A stretch of DNA of 64,000 bases from JAQBQH01 sp035607415 (GCA_035607415.1 DATNAQ010000092.1:8929-72928); one strand, 5' to 3'; shown: positions 24,657 through 33,740, numbered from the stretch's first letter. Numbers and translations are program-made. The notes: a model not told the origin generated them from the letters alone.

Positions 24657-24685
24657 AAGCTACGCGCTCCGTCAGGCTTTGTAAA
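24657..24685 (-). promoter_or_regulatory. Promoter of the giant kinase/sigma-54 regulator
   Basis: On the minus strand TTTACA (complement of 24680-24685), a 17-nt spacer and TAGCTT (complement of 24657-24662) are followed by 6 nt and the GTG start at 24650. A GTTGGCAG half-site at 24690-24697 lies just upstream of the -35 box. Confidence 0.55.
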
Positions 24686-24737
24686 CAGCGTTGGCAGTCA
24701 TCTTCCCGTGGCGGCGACGGTGAAGTACGATGGAGGG

Positions 24738-25379
24738 ATGTGCTCAGCTCAGCTTCGGGGGGTAGTGGCGGCGATCACACTCGCGGCCGCCACGATGATG
24801 CCGACGATGGCGCGCGCCGATGACGCCGCCACGGCGCGCGACGCGTACGGCAAGGGGATGGCGCACTACCATCTCGAGGAGTACGACGCGGCGATCGAAG
24901 AGTGGGAGCGTGGCTTTCGCGCCAAGCCGGCGCCCGAGTTCCTCTACAACATCGCGCAGGCGTACCGGCTGTCGAAGCGGCCGGACAAGGCGCTGTCGTT
25001 CTATCAGAAGTATCTGCGCGTCGCGCCCGACGCCAAGAACCGCGACGAGGTCCAGCGGCAGATGGCGGCGCTGCAGGAGCTGATCGACAAGCAGAAGTCG
25101 TCGGCCGAGGGGCCGCCGCAGCAGCCGCTGCCGGCCACCGGCGTGACCACGCCGCCCCCGACGGCACCACCGCCGGTGGCACCACCGACGCCGACGGCGA
25201 CGTCCACGACGGGACGCGCCGACCTGGTGGCGCAGCCGGCGGAGAAGCCGGTCTACAAGAAGGCCTGGTTCTGGGGCGTGATCGGCGGCGCTGCCGTCGT
25301 CGTCGCCGGTGGCGTGGTGCTGGGCGTGGTGCTCGGCACGCGCAGCAACGTGCAGACCCTGTCGGACGCGAGGTTGTGA
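24738..25379 (+). CDS. TPR-like protein with signal peptide and C-terminal membrane helix
   Basis: A 213-residue protein: signal peptide (VVAAITLAAATMMPTMARAD), two to three TPR motifs (ARDAYGKGMAHYHLEEYDAA, FLYNIAQAYRLSKRPDKAL, a common myxobacterial signature), a Pro/Thr-rich linker (TTPPPTAPPPVAPPTPTATS), and a transmembrane helix near 186-206. It is likely a periplasm-facing scaffold anchored in the inner membrane. The ATG at 24738 (rather than 24708) opens into the signal peptide; TACGAT lies 6 nt upstream. Divergent from the giant regulator, and its TGA overlaps the next ATG (TGATG). Confidence 0.78.
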   Translation: MCSAQLRGVVAAITLAAATMMPTMARADDAATARDAYGKGMAHYHLEEYDAAIEEWERGFRAKPAPEFLYNIAQAYRLSKRPDKALSFYQKYLRVAPDAKNRDEVQRQMAALQELIDKQKSSAEGPPQQPLPATGVTTPPPTAPPPVAPPTPTATSTTGRADLVAQPAEKPVYKKAWFWGVIGGAAVVVAGGVVLGVVLGTRSNVQTLSDARL

Positions 25380-27391
25380 TGCGCGCGCGACTCCCCTCCT
25401 TCCTCGTCGTCACGATCGCCGCCGCGCTCGCCGGCTGCGGCGCCAAGGATCCGTGCGCCGGCAAGAGCGGCACCTGCATCTCCGCGCACGTCGACGGCAA
25501 TGCCAAGAACCTGTCGAGCACGCGTGTGACGCTGTCCGACGGCCGCATGACCACGGCGCAGCCCTCGTCGGGGACGATCGATCTGCCGGCGCAGTTCGCG
25601 ATCCTGGTGAGCGATCCGGTGCCGGCCTCTCCGTTCACCGTGCAGCTCGACGGCTTGCGCAGCGGCACCGTCGTCGCCAGCGACACCGAGGGGGTGAGCC
25701 TGGCCAACGGACGCGGCTCGGTGACCTTCCGTCTCGACGAGGGCGTCATCGGCCCCGGCGGCGGCGACGGCGGCAACATGGGCGACATGGCGGTGCAGAA
25801 CCCGCCGGTGGTGACGGGGCTCGATCCCGTCGCCGTCGACGAGATGCAGGCGCTGAGCGTGGATTTGAGCGCCACCGATCCGCTCGGCGGCAACGTCGTG
25901 CTCTCGGCGAGCAACCTGCCGGGCAACGCGATGTTCACGCCGACGGGGGCGACGGGCAAGCTGACCTGGACGCCGGGCTACACCGACGCGGGAACCTACA
26001 CCGTGAAGATCACCGCGACGCCCGACGACACGGCGCGCACGGCGACGTTCGATCTCGTGGTCACCGTGAAGAACGCGGCCGATCAGATCCTCATCGCCGG
26101 CAGCCCCGTCACCAACGCGGTGCCCATCGGCGACTTCGACAAGGACGGCTTCGGCGATCTCGCGGTCTGCACGGGCGACGCGGCCGGGCTGACCGGCAAG
26201 TATCACATCCAGATCCTGTACGGCTCGGCGACGGGGTTGCCGATCGACGCCGCCAGCGGGCAGGGGCGCGTCTTCAGCTTCGACGTCCCGCAGATGGACG
26301 TCGGCGGCATCCTCTACTCGTGCAAGGGCGGTGACTTCGACGGCGACGGCTATGCCGACATCATCTTCTCCGATCCGGCGAACGACTACTGGAACCAGCA
26401 CATGACGATGGCGTCGGCGAACCAGGGCATGTTCACCGTGATCTTCGGCGGGCCGCGCAACGTCCTGCAGCCGCCGGCGATCTTCCTCCTCGGCACGTTC
26501 AACTTCGGGCAGCACATGGGCGAGGTGTTTCACGTCGGCGACTTCAACAACGACGGCAAGACCGACATCGCGACGGTCTGGCAGGTCAACGGGCCGACGG
26601 CGGTGCTGTTCAACGGCGGGCCGCGCGTGAACGTGATGGATCCGGGCGGCGGCAACGCGCAGGACTTCCCCAACCAGGGCAGCACGTGCGGCGCGACGAT
26701 CAGCATCGCGATGGTCGACTTCAACAAGGACGGGCTCGCCGATTGGGTCGAGCAGGACCCCGGCATCAACAACCCCGGCGGCACGGGCTGCAGCGCGGGC
26801 ACCACGCAGACCGGCGGCGGGCTGCGCGTGATCCCGGGACGCGCGATGGCGCCGATGCTCAATGGCGGCGACGCCACCACGTTCACGCACTACTGGGCGC
26901 CGACGTCGGCGGGGAACGATCGCTATCACTGGGGCCGCGACGCCGCCGGCTGCGACGTGGACAACGATGGCTACGGCGACATCGGCCTTCTGCCGGCGTG
27001 GACCGCGCAGGCGATGCAGCACGGCGAGGTCTACTACGGCAGCGCCACCGGCATCGTGGCGACCGCGAACATGCCGCTCGGCGACGCGACCGCGAACAGC
27101 TTCGATGTGCCGTCGATGCAGCCGGCGGCGATCGGCTGCTTCAACAACTACAAGAATGGACAGGCGGCGCTGGCGGTATCGGCGATGTCGATGATCAACG
27201 GGCCGGGGGAGATCGACCTGTTCGCGGGGCGGCCGCTGACGAAGGTCGGGACGCTGACGAGCCCGTCACCGTCGGACACGCGCTTCGGCAAGACGATCCA
27301 GAGCGCGCTCAAGTTCGACGTCGACGGCGACGGCAAGCAGGATCTGGTGGTGACGTCGGATCAGGCGGGCTGGGTGATCTACGGCCGCTGA
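25379..27391 (+). CDS. FG-GAP/VCBS-repeat lipoprotein with cadherin-like domain
   Basis: A 670-residue exported lipoprotein (lipobox LAGC near residue 19, GCGAKDPC). After a Gly/Asn/Asp-rich spacer comes an Ig/cadherin-like domain (about 140-235; VDLSATDPLGGNVVLSASNL). It continues with six calcium-binding-like FG-GAP motifs spread through a beta-propeller: DFDKDGFGDLAV, DFDGDGYADIIF, DFNNDGKTDIAT, DFNKDGLADWVE, DVDNDGYGDIGL and DVDGDGKQDLVV. Such proteins usually act at the cell surface in adhesion. It overlaps the TPR gene, so both are co-translated and likely functionally linked. Ligand unknown. Confidence 0.85.
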   Translation: MRARLPSFLVVTIAAALAGCGAKDPCAGKSGTCISAHVDGNAKNLSSTRVTLSDGRMTTAQPSSGTIDLPAQFAILVSDPVPASPFTVQLDGLRSGTVVASDTEGVSLANGRGSVTFRLDEGVIGPGGGDGGNMGDMAVQNPPVVTGLDPVAVDEMQALSVDLSATDPLGGNVVLSASNLPGNAMFTPTGATGKLTWTPGYTDAGTYTVKITATPDDTARTATFDLVVTVKNAADQILIAGSPVTNAVPIGDFDKDGFGDLAVCTGDAAGLTGKYHIQILYGSATGLPIDAASGQGRVFSFDVPQMDVGGILYSCKGGDFDGDGYADIIFSDPANDYWNQHMTMASANQGMFTVIFGGPRNVLQPPAIFLLGTFNFGQHMGEVFHVGDFNNDGKTDIATVWQVNGPTAVLFNGGPRVNVMDPGGGNAQDFPNQGSTCGATISIAMVDFNKDGLADWVEQDPGINNPGGTGCSAGTTQTGGGLRVIPGRAMAPMLNGGDATTFTHYWAPTSAGNDRYHWGRDAAGCDVDNDGYGDIGLLPAWTAQAMQHGEVYYGSATGIVATANMPLGDATANSFDVPSMQPAAIGCFNNYKNGQAALAVSAMSMINGPGEIDLFAGRPLTKVGTLTSPSPSDTRFGKTIQSALKFDVDGDGKQDLVVTSDQAGWVIYGR

Positions 27392-27431
27392 AAAAAAACG
27401 GGCCCGCGATCGTGAAGACTCGGGGGCCCGT
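27391..27431 (-). terminator. Rho-independent terminator for the cupredoxin-like lipoprotein gene
   Basis: On the minus strand ACGGGCCC (complement of 27424-27431) pairs with GGGCCCGT (complement of 27398-27405) across an 18-nt loop, followed by a run of eight T (complement of 27391-27398). The orientation fits the gene at 27452-28318. The T-run touches the stop codon of the converging FG-GAP gene. Confidence 0.85.
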
Positions 27432-27451
27432 GGCGCGGTGTCGCGCGCGCG

Positions 27452-28318
27452 TTACTGGATGTTGATGTTGAAGCCGAGCATGTTCGAGTGGATGTGGCAG
27501 CGCCAATCGCCCGCCTTGATGAGGATCGGGGCGTTGATCGTCGACGTATAGACGTTGCCGACGTTGGCCATGAGCGGGCCGGTCTCGTGCGCGATGCCGG
27601 CCGTGTTGGCCGAGCCCTGCGCGTGGATCTCGTGGTTGATGGCGTCGTTGTTGATGAAGGTGATCTTGAGGCCGGTCACGAACTTGACGTTCATCGTGCC
27701 CGAGAAGCCGAAGGCGGTGGAGTTCGGCGAGGCCGCGGTGCCGATGGCGACGCCCTTGGCGATCTGGATGAGCAGCTCGGCCGGGATGGTCAGGCCCAGG
27801 CTCGCCGCGGCGTTGATGTCGCCCGAGATCGCCTTGATGCCGACGGTCGACGACGTCGTCGAGGTGGCATCGGAGGCGACGCTGAGCGCGACCTGCACGG
27901 TCACCGGGTTGGCGTCGGTGATGTTGACGGTCGCCGGCGTGAAGACGGCGGTGACGCCGGCCGGCGGGTTGTCGAGCGCCAGCGTGACGCCGCCGGTGAG
28001 GCCGCCCGCGGGCGTGAGCGTCAGCGTGTAGCTCTTGGTCTCGTTGAGGCGGATGCTGTCGGTCGCCTTGTCGAGCGCGGCGGTCATGCTGCCCTGCTCC
28101 GCGGGGGGCATGGTCGGCGTCGGATCGGGCGTGGGCGTCGGGTTGCCGGCGACGCCGTCACCGCTGCCGGTGCCGGTTCCGGTTCCGCTGCCGGTGCCGT
28201 CACCAGTGCCGGTGCCGGTTTGACTGCCGGTGCCTTCGCCCGGTGAACCGAACGAGCCGAGGCAGCCGCCCATCATGGCGGCGAAAGCGATCGGGAGGAT
28301 CAGGTGTCTACGGCGCAT
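27452..28318 (-). CDS. Lipoprotein with Gly/Thr/Ser repeat linker and cupredoxin-like C-terminus
   Basis: A 288-residue lipoprotein (lipobox MMGGC, Cys19). It then has a long low-complexity GTGTGDGTGSG stretch and a PTPDPTP segment, an Ig-like domain (residues about 85-185; LTLTPAGGLTGGVTLALDNP) and a C-terminal domain. That domain reads NHEIHAQG and then WRCHIHSNMLGF, a His-...-Cys-x2-His-x2-Met arrangement reminiscent of type-1 copper sites. The copper site is inferred from spacing only. The ATG at 28318 has AAGGAG upstream; an earlier in-frame ATG (28366) has none. It is followed by a clear terminator, so it is probably monocistronic. Confidence 0.7.
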   Translation of the reverse strand: MRRRHLILPIAFAAMMGGCLGSFGSPGEGTGSQTGTGTGDGTGSGTGTGTGSGDGVAGNPTPTPDPTPTMPPAEQGSMTAALDKATDSIRLNETKSYTLTLTPAGGLTGGVTLALDNPPAGVTAVFTPATVNITDANPVTVQVALSVASDATSTTSSTVGIKAISGDINAAASLGLTIPAELLIQIAKGVAIGTAASPNSTAFGFSGTMNVKFVTGLKITFINNDAINHEIHAQGSANTAGIAHETGPLMANVGNVYTSTINAPILIKAGDWRCHIHSNMLGFNINIQ

Positions 28319-28521
28319 CGCGGGCTCCTTGGTCTGTCGTTCGGTGTCGCCAGGCCCACACTTCAAGTTGCGCGCCAGCGAAAAAGTGCACGGAAGTGCG
28401 CGATAGGACGGGGTCGACTGTCCTCAGTGGAACTACAGACCTCCCCTCTTGGGGGGGAGACTCCTCACCCCACCGGTAAAGTGCGGTTGCACTGCCCCAC
28501 CCGGCCGCGGCCGAGGTCGGG
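28319..28521. other. Intergenic region between two minus-strand genes
   Basis: This 203-bp gap separates the second histidine kinase stop from the cupredoxin-like gene. It has a C-run (complement TCTCCCCCCCCAAGAGGGGAGG, about 28441-28460) that could fold into a CTCCCC/GGGGAG hairpin (about 28442-28461), a possible terminator or leader structure. No open frame or tRNA is visible. The promoter for the lipoprotein gene should be here but no convincing -35/-10 pair was found. Confidence 0.35.
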
Positions 28522-30729
28522 TCAAAGCGGGAGCTGAACGCGGAAGGTGGTGCCGGCGCCGAGCGCGGATTCGACGTGGATGCGGCCGCCGTGGCGCTCG
28601 ACGATGCTGTGGCTGACGCTGAGCCCGAGGCCGGTGCCGAGCGTGTGGCCCTTGGTCGAAAAGAAGGGCTCGAAGATGCGCGGGAGGATCTCGGGCTCGA
28701 TACCCGGGCCGGTGTCGCGCACGGCGAGCTCGGCGCCGTCGCGGCCGTCGAGCGTGCAGCGGCTCGTGGCGAGCGTGAGCGTGCCGACGCCGCGCATGGC
28801 CTGCGTGGCGTTGAGGACGAGGTTGAGGACGACCTGGCCGAGCGGGCCGGTCTCGACGGCGACGGGCGGCAGCGCCGGGTCGTACTGGCGGACGACCGAG
28901 ACCTGGCGCAGGTGGCCGGCGCAGAGCTTGAGCGTGGCGTCGACCAGCTCCTCGAGGCGCGCGCTGTTGCGCTCGCGCGGGGCGTCCTCGCTGTCGTCCG
29001 AGGGGGCGAAGCGCGCCAGGTCGTCAGCGATGGCGAGCGCGCGGCGGCCGCCTTCGCCGACGGCGTCGAGGAGCGGGCCGAGGTCGCGCGACATGTCGCG
29101 CAGCTCTTCGTCGGCGAGCGCGGGATCCTCGGCGAGGCGCGCGGCGACGGCGCGGGCGACCGTCTCGGTGTGGGCGCGGACTTCGGCGACGCGGGTGTGT
29201 ACGCCGCGGACCTCGTCGGCGAGATCGGCGGCGACGCCACCGACGATCTGGCCGAGCGCGGCCAGCTTCTCCGACTGCACCAGGCGCTGCTCGGCGCCGC
29301 GCAGATCGCGGAGCGCCTTGGCGAGCGAGACCGAGCGCGCCTCGGCTTTTTCCTCGAGCTCGTCGTGCAGGCCGCGGAGGCGCTCGTAGAGGCGCGCCGA
29401 GGCGAGCGCCGCGGTGATGGTCACGCACATGCGATCGAGCGATTCGAGCTCGAGGGCGTCGGCGAGGCCGCCGCCGGCCTTGGGCGCGATGGCGATGAGG
29501 CCGAGCAGCTCGTCACCGTCGATGAGCGGGCCGATGTACTCGGCGCCCCAGCGCACGCAGGCGCGCTGGATCTCGACGGAGCCGGAGTTGCGCACCTGGT
29601 CGCGCGAGACGAGCAGGCGCGCCTGGAAGAGATCGGCGAACAAGGGCGAGTTGCGCGCCGGCGCCGGCACCGAGCCCCACGCCGACCAGGTGACGCGCGC
29701 GCGGCCCGAGGGCTCGAGCACGACGAGCGCCGAGAGGCGGCGGTCGAGCGCGGCCAGGAAGCGATCGACGGCGCGGCCGAGCTCCTCGGTGGTCTGCAGC
29801 GTCGCCGCCGAGTCCGTGAGCTGCGCCATCTCGGCGTCGAGGTCGCGGCGACGGCGGCCGATGAGCCGGTCGAGGCGCGCCTGACCGATGCCGAGCCAGA
29901 CGCGCATGATGAGCAGGAGCGCCGACACGACGAGGATGAGCGGCAGGCGGCGGCCGCCGGCGAGGTGGCCGAGCGGCCAGGCGATGGCGCACAGAAGCGC
30001 GCCGCCGGCGACGGTGGAGGCGATCCACCACAGCGTGCGCTGCAGCGCCATGCGGATGTCGAGGAAGCGGTGGCGCACGATCGCCAGCAGGAGGCCGGCG
30101 GCGGCGCCGTCGAGCGGGATCCAACCGATGGGCGGCGCGTCGATGCCGACCAGCGGCAGGATGTCGATGAAGGCGAACATGCCGACGGCGGCGGCGGCGA
30201 GCACGTTGTTGAGCTGGCGCCGCTCGAGCTGACGCTTCTCGTGCCGAAGCGCGTCGAAGAGCACGAGCGGGACGGCGTTGAGCGTGAGCATCTCGGCGAG
30301 CACGAGCGGATAGAGCGGCCCGGCGACGCCCGCGTAGCCGTAGCTGTAGTGGCGCGAGCCGGCGATGACCCACGGCGTGCCGATGCTCAGCCCCGAGGCG
30401 ATCGGCGCGGTCAGGAGCGTCAGGCGCGTGAGCACCGGCATGCGCTTGCGGGAGAGCGTGCTGGCGAAGCGGATGCCGAGGTACGGCAGCCACACGACCA
30501 CCGCTTGCGAGAAGCGCACGGCGGCGGTCGCGGTCGGCTCGTTGTCGGCGGCGAAGACGAAGCCGGTGGTGAAGAGGATGCCCGAGACGCCGGTCAACAG
30601 GCGCGCCAGCTGTGTGCGCACCGGCCCGCGTCCACGGGCGTTGACCAGCGAGGTGAGCACGATGCCGAGGACGCCCGAGGCGAAGTAGGCGCCCATCCAG
30701 GTCGTGGCGTGGAGCGAAAGGCCGCCCAT
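28522..30729 (-). CDS. Histidine kinase-like sensor lacking the phospho-accepting histidine
   Basis: A 735-residue protein: about eight transmembrane helices (10-290), a GAF-like domain (about 310-440, IGPLIDGDELLGLIAIAP), a coiled coil, a dimerisation helix and an ATPase domain (VVLNLVLNATQAM, VRDTGPGIEPEIL, LGTGLGLSVSHSIV). In the dimerisation helix the usual GVxHE reads GVAADL, so residue 501, expected His, is Ala and the following Glu is Asp. It therefore cannot autophosphorylate in the usual way, yet the ATP-binding motifs are intact. It is the last gene of the Nudix-HK-GGDEF-HK run, 24 nt after the GGDEF gene, with GTGAGGCG upstream of the ATG. Confidence 0.88.
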   Translation of the reverse strand: MGGLSLHATTWMGAYFASGVLGIVLTSLVNARGRGPVRTQLARLLTGVSGILFTTGFVFAADNEPTATAAVRFSQAVVVWLPYLGIRFASTLSRKRMPVLTRLTLLTAPIASGLSIGTPWVIAGSRHYSYGYAGVAGPLYPLVLAEMLTLNAVPLVLFDALRHEKRQLERRQLNNVLAAAAVGMFAFIDILPLVGIDAPPIGWIPLDGAAAGLLLAIVRHRFLDIRMALQRTLWWIASTVAGGALLCAIAWPLGHLAGGRRLPLILVVSALLLIMRVWLGIGQARLDRLIGRRRRDLDAEMAQLTDSAATLQTTEELGRAVDRFLAALDRRLSALVVLEPSGRARVTWSAWGSVPAPARNSPLFADLFQARLLVSRDQVRNSGSVEIQRACVRWGAEYIGPLIDGDELLGLIAIAPKAGGGLADALELESLDRMCVTITAALASARLYERLRGLHDELEEKAEARSVSLAKALRDLRGAEQRLVQSEKLAALGQIVGGVAADLADEVRGVHTRVAEVRAHTETVARAVAARLAEDPALADEELRDMSRDLGPLLDAVGEGGRRALAIADDLARFAPSDDSEDAPRERNSARLEELVDATLKLCAGHLRQVSVVRQYDPALPPVAVETGPLGQVVLNLVLNATQAMRGVGTLTLATSRCTLDGRDGAELAVRDTGPGIEPEILPRIFEPFFSTKGHTLGTGLGLSVSHSIVERHGGRIHVESALGAGTTFRVQLPL

Positions 30730-30753
30730 ATTAATGACGCCTCACCGGCGGCC

Positions 30754-31581
30754 TCAGTCGACGATCGACCGGTTGCGGCCGCCGAGCTTGGCGCGCCAGA
30801 GCGCGTGGTCGGCGCGCGCCACGAGGGTGCCGGCGTGCGCGGTGCCGTCTTTATATAAGGAGGCGACGCCGCAGCTCATGGTCACGCGCAGCGGGCGGCT
30901 CGGGTGCAGCAGCTGCGGCGGCGCGGGCAGGCGGCGCGCGGCCAGATCGGCGCGCAGACGCTCGGCGAGGCCGTAGGCGGCACCGACGGCGGTTTCGGGC
31001 AGGAGCAGCGCGAAGGCGCCGCCGGCCCAGCGGCCGACGAAGTCGACCGAGCGCGCGCCCGAGATGAGCGCGGTGGCCACCTGCGCGAGCGCGAAGTCGC
31101 CGGCGGCGCGGCCGAGGCGATCGTTGAGGCCGCGCAGATCGTCGAGATCGACGAGGAGGAGCGAGAGCGCGCGGTTGTAGCGGGCGGCGCGGTCGAGCTC
31201 CTCGACGAGCCGCAGGCGGAAGTAGTGCCAGCCGATGGCGCCGGTGAGGCGATCGCGCGTGAGCGTCTCGAAGTCGGGCGCGGACGGACGATGGTGTACG
31301 AGCGCGCCGCGGATGGCGATGACGAGGCGCTCGGCATCGGCGGCGTTGACCGGACCGACGATGGTGATGCGCGGCAGCGTCGGATGCGCGGCGGAGATGG
31401 CGGCGAGCGCGCCGATGCCCTCTTCGCCGGCGAGCAGCACCAGCTCGCACGAGGCGGCGGCGCGCACGGCGGCGGCGGCGCTCGAGACTTCGAAGGGCTC
31501 GCCGCCGGCGAGGGTGACGGCCTGCGCCAGGCGGCCGAGGCGCGCGGTGTCGCCGTCGTAGATGAGGACGCGTCCGCTCAT
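30754..31581 (-). CDS. Degenerate receiver - GGDEF-like protein
   Basis: A 275-residue cytoplasmic protein. The N-terminal half looks like a receiver fold (VLIYDGDTARLGRLAQAV) but has LVLLAGEEG where the phospho-Asp should be. The C-terminal half resembles a GGDEF domain: DRLTGAIGWHYFRLRL, LLLVDLDDLRGLNDRLG and MSCGVASLYKDG. The catalytic loop reads RWAGGAF instead of GGDEF or GGEEF, so diguanylate cyclase activity is improbable. It may be a regulatory or c-di-GMP/nucleotide-binding remnant. Its ATG overlaps the stop of the upstream kinase (TCATG on the + strand), implying coupling. Confidence 0.78.
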   Translation of the reverse strand: MSGRVLIYDGDTARLGRLAQAVTLAGGEPFEVSSAAAAVRAAASCELVLLAGEEGIGALAAISAAHPTLPRITIVGPVNAADAERLVIAIRGALVHHRPSAPDFETLTRDRLTGAIGWHYFRLRLVEELDRAARYNRALSLLLVDLDDLRGLNDRLGRAAGDFALAQVATALISGARSVDFVGRWAGGAFALLLPETAVGAAYGLAERLRADLAARRLPAPPQLLHPSRPLRVTMSCGVASLYKDGTAHAGTLVARADHALWRAKLGGRNRSIVD

Positions 31582-33740
31582 GTTCCCCCGCGGGCGTCGT
31601 CGCGCTCGGGCGCCGACGGCGGCAAGGTCACGCGCACGGTGGCGCCGTCGCCCGGCTCGGACAGCAGCGTGAGCGAGCCGCCGTGGCGCTGCACGATCGC
31701 GCGCGAGACGGTGAGGCCCAGGCCCGCCGCTTTCGGCTTGGTGGTGTAGAACGGCTGGAAGACGCGATCCTGATCGGCGAACTCGATGCCTTCGCCGTCG
31801 TCGCTGATGATGAGCTCCATGCCGCCCGATTCTTCGCGCTGGCGCAAAACGACCCAGATCTCGGAGCGCGCGGCCTCGACCGCGTTGAGCAGCAGGTTGA
31901 AGAAGCATTGGTTGAGCTGGCCCGGGTAGCCGTCGACGCTGGCGGTGCCGGAGTAGACGCGCGCGACATCGAGGCGCCCGTCGGTGCGGCGGCGCAGGAG
32001 GTTGAGCGCGGCGTCGAGGCCCTCCTGCACGCGCACCAAGCGCCGCTCGGTGTCGGGGCGCGCGAACTTGCGCAGGTCCTCGACGATGGCGCGGGTGCGG
32101 CGCGTGGCGTCGGTGAGCGCGGAGATGGCGTACGGTAGCAGCGTGCGCGCGTTCTGCACCTCGGGATCGCGCACTTCGTCGACGAGGGCGTCGTAGCGCT
32201 GGCTGTAGCGGATGAGCGACGGCGTGTTGGCGTGGATGATGTTGAGCGCGTTGTTGATCTCGTGCGACACGCCGGCGACGAGGAGGCCCAGCGACGAGCT
32301 GCGCTCGGCCTCGACGAGGCGCGCCTGCGCGCTCTTGAGCTCCGAGAGCGCCTCCTCGAGCTCGGCGGTGCGCAGGCGGACCTGCGCCTCGAGGCCGGCG
32401 GAGCGGCGCGCGACCTCGTGGTAGAGGCGCGCGTTGACCCAGGCGAGCGCGGCGCGGTGGCCCATGCGGCGCAGCTCGTCGGCGAGGACGTCGTCGGCGG
32501 GCGAGAGCGCGGCGCCGCTGACGACGGCGATGGCCTGCAGCTGCTTGTCGCGCGACAGCGGCAACAGCGCGTCGGCGCCGAGGCGATCGAGCGCGTCGAG
32601 CAGGCGCGGCGCCCGCGCGTCTTCGAGGTCGATGAGATCGCGCAGGATGGGCATGCCGCTCTCGCGCAGCGCCGCTTCGGCGACGGCGAGGCTGGTGTGC
32701 TCGCCGGCGCGATCGCGCTCGGCGGGCAGGACGCGGTTGAGGTGCGCGTCGAAGGCGTCCTTGAGCGCTTCGCCGAGGCAGAGCTGGACCTCGTCGGTGG
32801 AGCGGGCTTCGAGCGAGCGGCGCTCGAACTCGGCGAACGCGCCCTCGATGCGGCGGCGGCGCCAGCCGAAGAGATAGGACAGCGACGGCTCGACCACGCT
32901 GGTCCAGATGCGCATCGCGGTGAACATGGCGAGCGTGACGCCGACGAGCGGCCAGCCGCCGTCGAGCGCGTCGGGCATGACCACGACGACGAAGGCGACG
33001 ATGATGGCGCCGGCGCCGACGGCGACCGAGCCGAGCAGCGCCTGGCGGATGAAGGTGCGCGTCGCCATCAGGCGGTGCTGGGCGATGGCGTAGAACAGCG
33101 TCACCGACGAGAGCGCGCACCATGCCCAGCCCGTCGGGTAGACGCGCGTGAAGACGGTGTTGAGATCGAGCCCGCCGAGCGTGCCGAGCACGAGCGCGGC
33201 GAAGGCCCAGGCGAGCTGACGGCGGCGGCGGCACGGCGGCAGCGCGCGCCCGGCCTCGCGCATGAGCCACATGCCGTAGAACAAGGGCGGCGCCGAGGCC
33301 AGGCCGGCCACGAACACCGTCGGCGACGGCACCGGCCAGTAGCCGCCCGTCGGGCGCGGCGCCACCGGGGTCAGCGACGGGAACGACAAGCAGATGACGG
33401 CCGCGACGATGGAGACGATCGCCGACGGCAGCCGCCAGCGCGAGCGCGAATGGATCAGCTCGGTCGAAAAGCTGAGCGCGCACGGGCCGACGAGCGCGAT
33501 GGCGGCGTAGGAGATGCGCGCCGCCGGCTCCGCGGCTTCGGCCGTGCGCGCGGCGAGCGCGATGGCGACGGTGAAGGACCAGATCGCCGAGAGGAACGCG
33601 ATGACCGCGAACCACAGCCGTACGCGCGGCTCGCCCGGCTTGAGCGCGAGGAACAGCGCCATCGCCAGCCCGATGCAGGCGCCGACCACCGGCGGCAGCG
33701 ACTGCGGGCCGAACGTGACCTCGGCGAGGACCCCTGACAC
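31578..33740 (-). CDS. Membrane histidine kinase
   Basis: A 720-residue sensor kinase with about eight N-terminal transmembrane helices (10-285), a variable GAF-like region (about 310-430), a coiled coil and a canonical kinase core. H493 lies in LLVAGVSHEINNALN; the N box is CFFNLLLNAVEAA, the G boxes IISDDGEGIEF and KAAGLGLTVSRAIV. It resembles the neighbouring kinase at 28522 in layout but keeps the histidine, so the two may form a mixed dimer. Start is GTG 33740, with TAAAAT (complement 33752-33747) 6 nt upstream and no Shine-Dalgarno site. The TAAAAT hexamer includes the stop codon of the Nudix gene. Confidence 0.92.
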   Translation of the reverse strand: MSGVLAEVTFGPQSLPPVVGACIGLAMALFLALKPGEPRVRLWFAVIAFLSAIWSFTVAIALAARTAEAAEPAARISYAAIALVGPCALSFSTELIHSRSRWRLPSAIVSIVAAVICLSFPSLTPVAPRPTGGYWPVPSPTVFVAGLASAPPLFYGMWLMREAGRALPPCRRRRQLAWAFAALVLGTLGGLDLNTVFTRVYPTGWAWCALSSVTLFYAIAQHRLMATRTFIRQALLGSVAVGAGAIIVAFVVVVMPDALDGGWPLVGVTLAMFTAMRIWTSVVEPSLSYLFGWRRRRIEGAFAEFERRSLEARSTDEVQLCLGEALKDAFDAHLNRVLPAERDRAGEHTSLAVAEAALRESGMPILRDLIDLEDARAPRLLDALDRLGADALLPLSRDKQLQAIAVVSGAALSPADDVLADELRRMGHRAALAWVNARLYHEVARRSAGLEAQVRLRTAELEEALSELKSAQARLVEAERSSSLGLLVAGVSHEINNALNIIHANTPSLIRYSQRYDALVDEVRDPEVQNARTLLPYAISALTDATRRTRAIVEDLRKFARPDTERRLVRVQEGLDAALNLLRRRTDGRLDVARVYSGTASVDGYPGQLNQCFFNLLLNAVEAARSEIWVVLRQREESGGMELIISDDGEGIEFADQDRVFQPFYTTKPKAAGLGLTVSRAIVQRHGGSLTLLSEPGDGATVRVTLPPSAPERDDARGGT

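Noticed and set aside
24690..24704. GTTGGCAG upstream of the TPR gene considered as a sigma-54 -24 box.
   Set aside because: GG at this site is followed by CC, not GC, at the 10-nt spacing needed for the -12 element, so it does not match the sigma-54 consensus.
28576..30858. A 760-residue + strand frame over the histidine kinase genes.
   Set aside because: Composition is repetitive and lacks motifs, and the minus-strand kinase is unmistakable.
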